A stretch of DNA of 21,072 bases from SHLJ01 sp041618535 (GTDB taxonomy: Bacteria; Bacteroidota; Bacteroidia; Flavobacteriales; Flavobacteriaceae). The position numbers and the translations under genes are program-made. This document shows positions 7,204 to 13,706 of this stretch, one piece after another. The notes beneath the pieces were generated by a model that had not been told where the DNA came from, did not search any database, and saw nothing but the letters and a program-made list of their open reading frames with translations. Position 1 is the first letter of the stretch, and each line of letters starts with the position of its first letter. Location: contig JBFKFP010000036.1 of the NCBI GenBank assembly GCA_041618535.1, forward strand, positions 1-21,072, written 5' to 3'.

Positions 7204-7266
7204 CATTACTTTTTAACGCATAGACTGCGTCTACACTTGGGGTTCAATTAGGTTTAAAAAGTAATG
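7204..7266 (-). promoter_or_regulatory. Structured 5' leader of the sigma-factor mRNA
   Basis: CATTACTTTTTAA at 7204-7216 and TTAAAAAGTAATG at 7254-7266 are perfect 13-bp inverted repeats separated by 37 bp. The enclosed segment holds a second hairpin, TAGAC-tgc-GTCTA (7221-7233), extendable to 8 bp with two G-U pairs. In the sigma-factor transcript the 3' arm covers the ATG at 7206 and ends 3 nt before the preferred ATG at 7200. The predicted promoter (7310-7342) lies upstream, so the whole structure would be transcribed. It could sequester the translation start. It could also be a DNA operator. Confidence 0.6.
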
Positions 7267-7309
7267 CTATGTATAGGCTAATAGTGTAAAAATACTGTTT
7301 CTTATCCCT

Positions 7310-7342
7310 CAAATATAACAACAATCGTTCCTAAAAAGCAAA
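7310..7342 (-). promoter_or_regulatory. Predicted Bacteroidota promoter of the sigma-factor gene
   Basis: On the minus strand TTTG (7339-7342) and TATATTTG (7310-7317) match the -33 and -7 consensus perfectly with a 21-bp spacer. Transcription would start near 7303, leaving a leader of about 100 nt before the coding region. Confidence 0.6.
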
Positions 7343-7408
7343 ACAAATGTTGATTTTTAACACTTTAGACACATTCCATCATCATTTTTAAAGCTGAATT
7401 CTAAGTTG

Positions 7409-7416
7409 TATCTTTG
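7409..7416 (+). promoter_or_regulatory. Predicted -7 box for uvrA
   Basis: TATCTTTG is a perfect TAnnTTTG box, 18 bp before the ATG at 7435. No clear -33 element is visible. Because it overlaps the in-frame TTG at 7414, that upstream start would not be on the transcript and the ATG at 7435 is the likely start. Confidence 0.45.
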
Positions 7417-7434
7417 CAAAATTATTCGCTCAAG

Positions 7435-10233
7435 ATGACCGTTATTACTGATATTACGAAGGTTAATCCAAAGAAAAACATCATCATAAAAGGTGCAAAA
7501 CTGCATAATTTAAAGAATGTTGATGTGGTTATTCCAAGGAATAAGCTCGTGGTTATCACTGGTTTATCCGGATCTGGCAAATCGAGCCTGGCCTTCGATA
7601 CCCTCTATGCTGAGGGTCAGAGACGATATGTCGAGAGCCTCTCGAGTTACGCCAGGCAATTCCTTGGAAGGCTTGACAAACCAAAGGTCGATTACATTAA
7701 AGGCATAGCTCCTGCCATTGCCATAGAGCAAAAGGTAAATTCCACCAATCCAAGGTCTACGGTTGGCACCTCCACTGAAATATATGATTACCTGAAGCTT
7801 TTATTCGCGCGGATTGGAAGAACCTATTCTCCAAGATCGGGTGAAGAGGTAAAAAAAGACTCTGTTTCAGATGTGATCGACTATATCAGAACCTTCTCAG
7901 ATGGGGATAAATTGCTCCTTCTCTCTCCTATTCATCTCGAAGATGGTCGTGCGATGGAAGACAAGCTCAAGGTACTGCAACAGCAAGGATATGCGAGGCT
8001 GAAAATCAATAGCCAGGTGATCCGGATAGATGAGGCTGAGAAAATAAGTGAAAAAATAGAATCCCTTTACCTGGTGGTAGACCGTGTGGTGGTGCGAGAA
8101 AATGACGAAGATTTTTTTAATCGTCTTGCCGATGCGACTGAGGCGGCGTTCTTTGAAGGTAAAGGAGAGTGTTTGATCGAATCTTTATCCGATAAGAGGT
8201 TAAAACAGTTTTCCAATAAATTTGAAAGAGATGGGATTAAATTCCTTGAACCTAATGTGCATCTCTTCAGTTTTAATAATCCATACGGTGCCTGCCCGAA
8301 ATGTGAGGGTTATGGCGATATAATAGGGATAGACGAGTCCCTCGTCGTTCCTAATACGGCCTTGTCAGTATATGAAAATGCGGTGTTCCCGTGGAGGGGA
8401 GATAGCATGAGCTGGTATCGTGACCAGCTGGTTAACAATTCCCATAAATTCGATTTCCCAATCCACAGACCATATTTTGAACTTAGCGAACAGGAAAAGC
8501 AACTGATCTGGGATGGAAATGAATTCTTTGATGGCTTGAATGACTTTTTTGCTGAGCTGGAATCTAAATCCTATAAGATCCAGAACAGGGTGATGCTATC
8601 ACGTTACCGCGGTAAAACAAAATGTAATCTTTGTCAGGGAAAACGCTTGAGAGAGGAGGCCGAATATGTTAAAATTGGAGGCTTAACGCTTACCGATCTG
8701 GTTGAAATGCCCTTGGTTAAGCTTTCTGAATTCTTCAATCAGCTTGAATTGAACGATCACGATATGCATGTGGCAAACCGGCTTCTTAAGGAAATACGAA
8801 CCAGGCTGTCATTTCTTACAAACGTAGGGCTGAGTTACCTGACCCTGAACCGGAAGTCGAATTCACTTTCCGGCGGGGAAAGCCAAAGGATTAATCTGGC
8901 TACTTCCCTGGGAAGCAGCCTCGTTGGCTCTATGTATATCCTGGATGAGCCGAGCATCGGTCTTCACCCCAGGGATACTGAGCGCCTGATAGTGGTTTTA
9001 AGGGCACTAAGGGACCTGGGTAACACCGTTATTGTAGTGGAACATGATGAGGATATCATGGAAGCCGCAGATGAGATTATAGATATTGGTCCCGAAGCCG
9101 GAACGCTGGGCGGCAGGATAGTGGCACAAGGTTCCTTTGAGGACATTATCGCAGCCGATACGCTTACGGGCGATTATCTTAGCGGACGACAGCTCATAGA
9201 ATTACCTTCTTCAAGGCGTCCGGTAAAATCCTTTGTTGAAATCAAGGGAGCCAGGGAACACAACCTGAAAAATATCGATGTCAGGTTCCCCCTGGAGATG
9301 TTAACCGTAGTGACGGGTCTTTCCGGAAGCGGAAAGAGTACCCTGGTCAGGAAGATCCTTTATCCGGCTCTTCTCAAGGAAATTGGAGGATATGGTGATA
9401 AGCCGGGGCAATACAGCAAAATTGAAGGAAATTTTGGCCAGATCAAGCATATAGAATTCGTTGATCAAAATCCAATCGGGCGATCTTCACGGTCTAATCC
9501 CGTTACTTACATCAAAGCTTATGACGATATCCGTGCTCTCTACGCCAAGCAGAAGCTGAGCATGATAAGGGGATACAAGGCTAAGCACTTTTCATTCAAC
9601 GTGGAAGGCGGAAGATGCGAGATCTGCAAGGGTGAAGGCGAAGTTACCATAGAGATGCAATTCATGGCCGATGTACACCTGGAATGTGAAACCTGCAAGG
9701 GGAAACGATTTAAGAAAGACATTCTTGAGGTCAACTTCCAGGGAAAGTCAATTGACGATATCCTGAATATGACCATCGATGATGCTATTGAATTTTTCAA
9801 ATTGCATAAACAAGGTAAAATAAAGAGTAAGTTACAACCGCTTCAGGATGTTGGACTTGGGTATGTAACTCTCGGCCAAAGTTCTTCCACTCTCTCTGGT
9901 GGGGAGGCGCAAAGGATCAAGCTGGCCTCCTTTCTCGGGAAAGGCCAAAACTCGGATAAGGGGCTCTTTATTTTTGATGAACCTACTACCGGGCTTCATT
10001 TTCACGATATCAAGAAACTGCTCAAATCGTTTGAAGCGCTCATCAAAAAAGGTCATTCTGTGCTTGTGATTGAACATAATATCGAACTTATAAAGTGTGC
10101 CGACCATATCATCGACCTCGGGCCCGAAGGAGGTGAACGCGGCGGGCAACTGGTGGCCTCAGGAACTCCTGAAGAATTAGCCCTTAATCCGGATTCTTTT
10201 ACCGGCAAGTACCTCAAGGATAAGCTCAGTTGA
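7435..10233 (+). CDS. uvrA: Excinuclease ABC subunit UvrA
   Basis: UvrA is the damage-recognition ATPase of nucleotide excision repair; it loads UvrB on lesions. With the ATG at 7435 the protein has 932 residues, a normal length. It contains two ABC ATPase modules. The first has Walker A GLSGSGKSS (residues 43-51) and signature LSGGESQRINLA with ILDEPSIGLHPRD (about 477-510). The second has Walker A GLSGSGKST (about 627) and signature LSGGEAQRIKLA with IFDEPTTGLHFHD (about 819-855). Zinc-binding cysteine pairs are CPKC at 287/290 with CNLC at 397/400, and CEIC at 728/731 with CETC at 751/754. A TTG at 7414 is in frame but overlaps the promoter box. The gene is divergent from the sigma-factor gene. 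No SOS box is recognisable to me. Confidence 0.97.
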   Translation: MTVITDITKVNPKKNIIIKGAKLHNLKNVDVVIPRNKLVVITGLSGSGKSSLAFDTLYAEGQRRYVESLSSYARQFLGRLDKPKVDYIKGIAPAIAIEQKVNSTNPRSTVGTSTEIYDYLKLLFARIGRTYSPRSGEEVKKDSVSDVIDYIRTFSDGDKLLLLSPIHLEDGRAMEDKLKVLQQQGYARLKINSQVIRIDEAEKISEKIESLYLVVDRVVVRENDEDFFNRLADATEAAFFEGKGECLIESLSDKRLKQFSNKFERDGIKFLEPNVHLFSFNNPYGACPKCEGYGDIIGIDESLVVPNTALSVYENAVFPWRGDSMSWYRDQLVNNSHKFDFPIHRPYFELSEQEKQLIWDGNEFFDGLNDFFAELESKSYKIQNRVMLSRYRGKTKCNLCQGKRLREEAEYVKIGGLTLTDLVEMPLVKLSEFFNQLELNDHDMHVANRLLKEIRTRLSFLTNVGLSYLTLNRKSNSLSGGESQRINLATSLGSSLVGSMYILDEPSIGLHPRDTERLIVVLRALRDLGNTVIVVEHDEDIMEAADEIIDIGPEAGTLGGRIVAQGSFEDIIAADTLTGDYLSGRQLIELPSSRRPVKSFVEIKGAREHNLKNIDVRFPLEMLTVVTGLSGSGKSTLVRKILYPALLKEIGGYGDKPGQYSKIEGNFGQIKHIEFVDQNPIGRSSRSNPVTYIKAYDDIRALYAKQKLSMIRGYKAKHFSFNVEGGRCEICKGEGEVTIEMQFMADVHLECETCKGKRFKKDILEVNFQGKSIDDILNMTIDDAIEFFKLHKQGKIKSKLQPLQDVGLGYVTLGQSSSTLSGGEAQRIKLASFLGKGQNSDKGLFIFDEPTTGLHFHDIKKLLKSFEALIKKGHSVLVIEHNIELIKCADHIIDLGPEGGERGGQLVASGTPEELALNPDSFTGKYLKDKLS

Positions 10234-10256
10234 ACTGACGAATTATTTTGCGGCAA

Positions 10257-11315
10257 TCAATAGAAGAAGAGTGAGGCAGTGGTCATCACTATTAGGGCTA
10301 TAGGCAAAATAAAGATCATATACATGAAGGTGATAAAACTGCCTTTGATAAAGCTCAGAATAATGCCCTGGCTGTAAAAATGCCGTAAAGCCATGACCAG
10401 GTACAGGAACGTTGATAAGATTACCAGCCAATCTATCCAATCCGGTATCTCGGTGAGATAATTCACACCAAGCACTATACTCATTACTACAAAAAGGAAT
10501 GAAAAATAGTAGAAACTGAATACCAGGTGATGAGAGAACCGTCCCCGTCTCCAATAAAAGATCTTCAGAAGAACAGCAAAAATCGGGAGAAGGAAAAATA
10601 AGGCGATGGGGATACTATCAAAAAAAGCCTGCAGTATCCCTCCTCCGCTATTCTTCTGGAATTTCAGCATTTGCTGATAAAACCGCTTGGTAAGAAAACC
10701 TGCATCCTCCTTCATTCCCATAGCACTGAGTATTTCGGGCTCAGACGCATCGATCTGGATCAGGGAATCAACCTTTTCTTTATCGTAATTAAATGTGAGA
10801 TTGGGTGCGTTATTGTTATTCTTTACGAATGCGGAATCCAGTTTTTCCAGGTCTTCATCTGTCATTCCCGTGATTTTCTGATTATCCCGCAACGCCTTGC
10901 TAAGCTCTTTCGTGGCCAATGAATCAAGCGGCTTAACATCGATACCCTCACGTACCACTTCACTTTCAAAGCCCTTTTTCAGAACTTTATCAACATTGGC
11001 ATTATACTGGCGGGCCTTGAAGGAAAACAGGAAAAAAAACACAACCGATACGAAAAGATAATATTGAGCGGGATGCAGATACTGCAGCCGCTTACCACCT
11101 ACAAATTGGCGTGCGATATAACCGGGCCGGAACATAAGTGGTAAAAAACTCTTTATAAAACGGGCGTCAAAAGAGAAATAATTACTGATGGTATTATAAA
11201 ACAATACGCCCAGGGTCAGGTCATCCTTAGCCTTTTGTCCGCATTTAGGGCAAAATTCAAATTCCTCTTCTAATCCGGCACCGCAATTAGCACATTGCAA
11301 ATTGTTTTCCGACAT
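10257..11315 (-). CDS. DUF3667-type zinc-ribbon membrane protein
   Basis: The 352-residue protein starts with a zinc ribbon (cysteines 8, 11, 22 and 25: CANCG and CPKCGQK). A conserved block follows, FIKSFLPLMFRPGYIARQFVGG with KRLQYLHPAQYYLFVS, and then a transmembrane helix at about 84-100. A soluble central loop of about 130 residues follows. At least four more transmembrane helices lie in the last 120 residues. This layout and the RPG...YLHPAQYY block match the DUF3667 family, which is common in Bacteroidota and of unknown function. It is convergent with uvrA with only 23 bp between stops and no visible terminator, so the two transcripts may overlap. The gene is likely monocistronic. Confidence 0.85.
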   Translation of the reverse strand: MSENNLQCANCGAGLEEEFEFCPKCGQKAKDDLTLGVLFYNTISNYFSFDARFIKSFLPLMFRPGYIARQFVGGKRLQYLHPAQYYLFVSVVFFFLFSFKARQYNANVDKVLKKGFESEVVREGIDVKPLDSLATKELSKALRDNQKITGMTDEDLEKLDSAFVKNNNNAPNLTFNYDKEKVDSLIQIDASEPEILSAMGMKEDAGFLTKRFYQQMLKFQKNSGGGILQAFFDSIPIALFFLLPIFAVLLKIFYWRRGRFSHHLVFSFYYFSFLFVVMSIVLGVNYLTEIPDWIDWLVILSTFLYLVMALRHFYSQGIILSFIKGSFITFMYMIFILPIALIVMTTASLFFY

Positions 11316-11368
11316 AAGTTTTGGTTATCTGTATAAAAGTATGAAAAAATCATCCAGAAAAATAATAG

Positions 11369-11420
11369 ATCAATACATTGATATACAGCTGATTATAATT
11401 TATGGCACGATAAATGGTTC
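11369..11420 (+). promoter_or_regulatory. Candidate sigma-54-like promoter region of the 237-aa secreted protein
   Basis: TGGCACG at 11403-11409 matches the -24 element of sigma-54 promoters exactly. The -12 position reads ATGGT (11414-11418) instead of TTGCW, so that half is weak. A perfect palindrome ATCAAT-AC-ATTGAT (11369-11382) sits 20 bp upstream and could be an activator site. No TAnnTTTG box is visible between 11410 and the ATG. Confidence 0.35.
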
Positions 11421-11463
11421 GCTCATCACATAGCGTAAGCCGAAAAGCTAAAAAGAGTAGGCA

Positions 11464-11473
11464 CAATCTTAAA
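11464..11473 (+). repeat. CAATCTTAAA leader box, copy 1
   Basis: CAATCTTAAA lies exactly 10 nt before the ATG at 11484. The same 10 bases lie exactly 10 nt before the ATG of the paralogous gene at 12372, while the surrounding leader sequence differs. Confidence 0.55.
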
Positions 11474-11483
11474 TTCATTTACT

Positions 11484-12197
11484 ATGAAAAAATTAATACT
11501 ATTTTTTGCCCTCGTGATCATGGGAATGACACTGGCAACAGCAGCTGATAAAGCACTGGATCCTGACAGTAAAGATTTAAGAATTACGAAACGCTATCGT
11601 TTTATGCAACCTATTATGTTTGTTGAGCGTGGTGTAGAATTCTTGATCTTTCCGAACGGGGAATTCGATTTTAATACTGAAATAATCCCTGGTCCGGACT
11701 CGGATGATTATTACTATCGCCAATCCAACTCCAGGCGCAGCAGCGTCCATAATACAATCAGCGCTCCGGGAAACCAGGCGCGATACAGCAGGTATGGCGG
11801 CACCCTGGTACTGCATGACCGTTTTGGCCAGGTGAGGCGAATCGGGAATGTGTTCATCAATTATGACCGATATGGTCGCGTAAAGCGAATCGGCTCTGTC
11901 TATATGCGCTACAGGCGTGGCCTTCTTAAGCAGGTAGGTGGTCTTACCATTCAATACAACCGTTTCGGTCAGATGGTGGGAACCCATGGTATCGTGAATT
12001 TCAGTAACCAGCACTGCGGGATATGTGGAATGACCGGATGCACGATGGATCATTTCGATAATGGCTGGCACAATGGCTGGAGTGACTGGGATAATAACTG
12101 GGATGACTATGAAGACGATTATTATTACTACCGAAATAAAGACGGAAAGCTTAAAAAGCGAAAGAAAACGAAGAAAATCAGAAAATTAGAAAACTGA
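11484..12197 (+). CDS. Secreted repeat protein of unknown function, 237 aa (paralog 1)
   Basis: The N-terminal 20 residues (MKKLILFFALVIMGMTLATA) form a signal peptide ending in A-T-A-A, so export by Sec is likely. A head motif FVERGVEFLIFPNGEFDFN (46-64) is shared with the next gene. Four tandem units of about 16 residues follow at 108-171: LVLHDRFGQVRRIGNV, FINYDRYGRVKRIGSV, YMRYRRGLLKQVGGL and TIQYNRFGQMVGTHGIV. They resemble short beta-hairpin YD-type repeats. After them come a Cys/His cluster HCGICGMTGCTMDH (177-190), a Trp/Asp/Asn-rich stretch, an acidic-tyrosine block, and a strongly basic end of alternating Lys and Arg. I do not recognise a named family. The protein is probably periplasmic or surface-exposed. 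Confidence 0.82.
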   Translation: MKKLILFFALVIMGMTLATAADKALDPDSKDLRITKRYRFMQPIMFVERGVEFLIFPNGEFDFNTEIIPGPDSDDYYYRQSNSRRSSVHNTISAPGNQARYSRYGGTLVLHDRFGQVRRIGNVFINYDRYGRVKRIGSVYMRYRRGLLKQVGGLTIQYNRFGQMVGTHGIVNFSNQHCGICGMTGCTMDHFDNGWHNGWSDWDNNWDDYEDDYYYYRNKDGKLKKRKKTKKIRKLEN

Positions 12198-12243
12198 TTC
12201 CATCGTTGTTTTTGCTCTCGATTTAAATGATCTGATTTATTAC

Positions 12244-12273
12244 AACCGCCTCTTCTAAAGGAGGCGGTTTTTT
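12244..12273 (+). terminator. Intrinsic terminator between the two secreted paralogs
   Basis: The stem is AACCGCCTC (12244-12252) with GAGGCGGTT (12261-12269), the loop is TTCTAAAG and a run of T follows to 12273. It lies about 47 bp after the first paralog and before the second paralog's own promoter, so the two genes are probably separate transcripts. Confidence 0.85.
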
Positions 12274-12291
12274 GTAGATATATTTTAAAAG

Positions 12292-12333
12292 CTACTCAAA
12301 ATGAGCAGTTTGAAATTTTGGCACGCTGTTTGT
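12292..12333 (+). promoter_or_regulatory. Candidate sigma-54 promoter of the 421-aa secreted protein
   Basis: TGGCACG (12319-12325), four bases, then TTGT (12330-12333) matches the sigma-54 consensus TGGCACG-N4-TTGC in all positions but the last. The GG-to-G spacing is correct. Transcription would start near 12345, leaving a leader of about 27 nt. An imperfect inverted repeat CTACTCA-AAA-TGAGCAG (12292-12308) sits 10 bp upstream. No TAnnTTTG box is present between this element and the ATG. Confidence 0.5.
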
Positions 12334-12351
12334 TTCATTAGATATAGTATT

Positions 12352-12361
12352 CAATCTTAAA
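12352..12361 (+). repeat. CAATCTTAAA leader box, copy 2
   Basis: This is identical to the box at 11464-11473 and again exactly 10 nt before the start codon (ATG at 12372). The sequence between box and ATG is not conserved, which argues that the box itself is kept. Confidence 0.55.
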
Positions 12362-12371
12362 ACGAACAGTT

Positions 12372-13637
12372 ATGAAATCATTCTTCTATTTTCTCGCAGC
12401 TCTGCTCCTGACAGCAACTCCTGCCTTAGGCGCAACCACGTCCTCAGACCATGTTGATCATGTAAATCGTTTTTACCGGGGATATGGAAGTTCATTCATT
12501 TTCGTAGAACAGGGAATAGAGTTTGCTGTCTTCCCCGACGGGCAATTCGATTTCAATGTTCTTAATTACGGCCCTAATTTCAGTGCCTTTGCCGACTTTG
12601 GTGGTGTGAGTATCAGCTTCAACAGCGGTTACGGATATGACGCCTATGTGCAGTACGACGATTTTGGCGCCGTTGTTCAAATAGAGAATGTACCCATTTA
12701 TTACGATTATTACGGACGCATCACCCAGGCGGGAAGTGTCCGCATTACATATAACAACTTCGGAAGGGTGTTAAGGGTTGGAGGTTTGTTTGTACACTAC
12801 AATCGTTTCAACAGGTTCTCTCATTGTACGGGATTTATCAATGTCTATAACAGGCATTATGTCCTGCGTCCTTGGCATAATTACTATGTGATCCCTGCTT
12901 ATGATTATTGCGTTGTTTACAACAGGCCTTACAGAAGATATTACAACCCGGTCAGATATACGTACTACAATCCTTACCGGAATAATATTCGACCCCGGAC
13001 ATCGGTAAGCTATACTCGTGGGCGTCGGGGCGATGTAGCCCGGGTTACCAATAACAGATCAGACCGCTATCGCAGTGACAGGGTTAGCAGACGTGGTGAC
13101 CTCACCGATAATTCGGCAAGAATTGACAGGCAGAGACCCGGTCGCGACGAACAGTCATTGAGCAGGGACGGACGTATAAATCCCCGCCGAGGTGATAAGG
13201 CTGATCGCCAGGACATGAGGACAAGACCTTCTGTAAATAGCCGAAATGATAAAACCGAAAGGATAAGGCCTGAAAGTGCAAACAGAACACGGCCGTCTGT
13301 AAACGATAGAAGTGGTAAAACCAAACGGGTAAGATCGGAAAGCACGACAAGGACAAGGCCTGCTACAGGCAGAGATCTGGCTGTAAAAAATAAGGCTGAA
13401 GCAAAGCGAACGGGTAATGAGCGTAAGGATTTTAAATCCAAGCGATTAAGTTCTGAGAACAACCGTAAAACAAATGCCCTGAGTTCGCGTTCTAAATATA
13501 GTAATCCTAAGGTCAGTGCCAAACGGCCGGAAAGACGTATTTCTTCTGTATCAAACAGGAAATCTGTTGAAAAGGCAAGACCATCGGGGACAGCTTCGAA
13601 AAAACGAAACTCTGCGACGAGGAAAAGTCGCCAATAA
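12372..13637 (+). CDS. Secreted repeat protein with long basic tail, 421 aa (paralog 2)
   Basis: The protein starts with a signal peptide (MKSFFYFLAALLLTATPALG, probable cleavage after ALG). The head motif FVEQGIEFAVFPDGQFDFN (44-62) aligns with the previous gene's. Four 16-residue units follow at 91-155: AYVQYDDFGAVVQIENV, PIYYDYYGRITQAGSV, RITYNNFGRVLRVGGL and FVHYNRFNRFSHCTGF. Residues 160-210 are Tyr/Arg/Pro-rich. From about 215 to the end the protein is low-complexity, rich in Arg, Lys, Ser, Asn and Asp, and probably disordered. It includes two and a third tandem 22-residue units beginning RTRPSVN. The tail carries a large net positive charge and could bind anionic polymers such as LPS, polysaccharide or DNA; that is inference. 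It is a tandem paralog of the 237-residue protein and has no named family that I know. Confidence 0.82.
   Translation: MKSFFYFLAALLLTATPALGATTSSDHVDHVNRFYRGYGSSFIFVEQGIEFAVFPDGQFDFNVLNYGPNFSAFADFGGVSISFNSGYGYDAYVQYDDFGAVVQIENVPIYYDYYGRITQAGSVRITYNNFGRVLRVGGLFVHYNRFNRFSHCTGFINVYNRHYVLRPWHNYYVIPAYDYCVVYNRPYRRYYNPVRYTYYNPYRNNIRPRTSVSYTRGRRGDVARVTNNRSDRYRSDRVSRRGDLTDNSARIDRQRPGRDEQSLSRDGRINPRRGDKADRQDMRTRPSVNSRNDKTERIRPESANRTRPSVNDRSGKTKRVRSESTTRTRPATGRDLAVKNKAEAKRTGNERKDFKSKRLSSENNRKTNALSSRSKYSNPKVSAKRPERRISSVSNRKSVEKARPSGTASKKRNSATRKSRQ
13218..13373 (+). repeat. Tandem 66-bp repeat in the tail of the 421-aa protein
   Basis: Two full units (13218-13283 and 13284-13349) and the start of a third (13350-13373) encode RTRPSVNSRNDKTERIRP..., RTRPSVNDRSGKTKRVRS... 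and RTRPATGR. The units keep residue identity better than base identity, so the duplication is not recent. Confidence 0.7.
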
Positions 13638-13656
13638 ATTTTTGGTTGGTTAGTTG

Positions 13657-13706
13657 AGAAGTCCTGCAAGCGTTCGCCTCAAAGCAGTTTGTGGGATTTC
13701 TTCTTT
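13657..13706. terminator. Possible weak terminator between convergent genes
   Basis: GAAGTCC can pair with GGATTTC (one G-U) around an inner TGC/GCA pair, and TCTTTT follows. The loop is large and the stem imperfect, so confidence is low. It lies in the 68-bp gap between the secreted paralog and the flippase gene. Confidence 0.25.

Noticed and set aside
7414..7434. TTG start giving a 939-residue UvrA
   Set aside because: The codon overlaps a perfect -7 promoter box, and the added residues are unlike UvrA N-termini.
11341..11433. 30-codon frame starting ATGAAAAAATCA in the gap before the first secreted paralog
   Set aside because: It spans the palindrome and the TGGCACG element, has no promoter of its own and its composition is not convincing, so chance is likely.
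11577..12071. 164-codon minus-strand frame opposite the 237-aa secreted protein
   Set aside because: The plus-strand frame has a signal peptide and a paralog next door, and the minus frame has neither.
11484..13637. Calling the repeat proteins RHS/YD-repeat toxins
   Set aside because: The YDxFGRV-like units are only four in number with a 16-residue period. There is no RHS core, toxin domain or immunity gene.
13067..13669. 200-codon open frame on the minus strand opposite the basic tail
   Set aside because: It is the antisense of an arginine/serine-rich coding region, has low-complexity composition and no family resemblance, so it is a shadow of the plus-strand gene.
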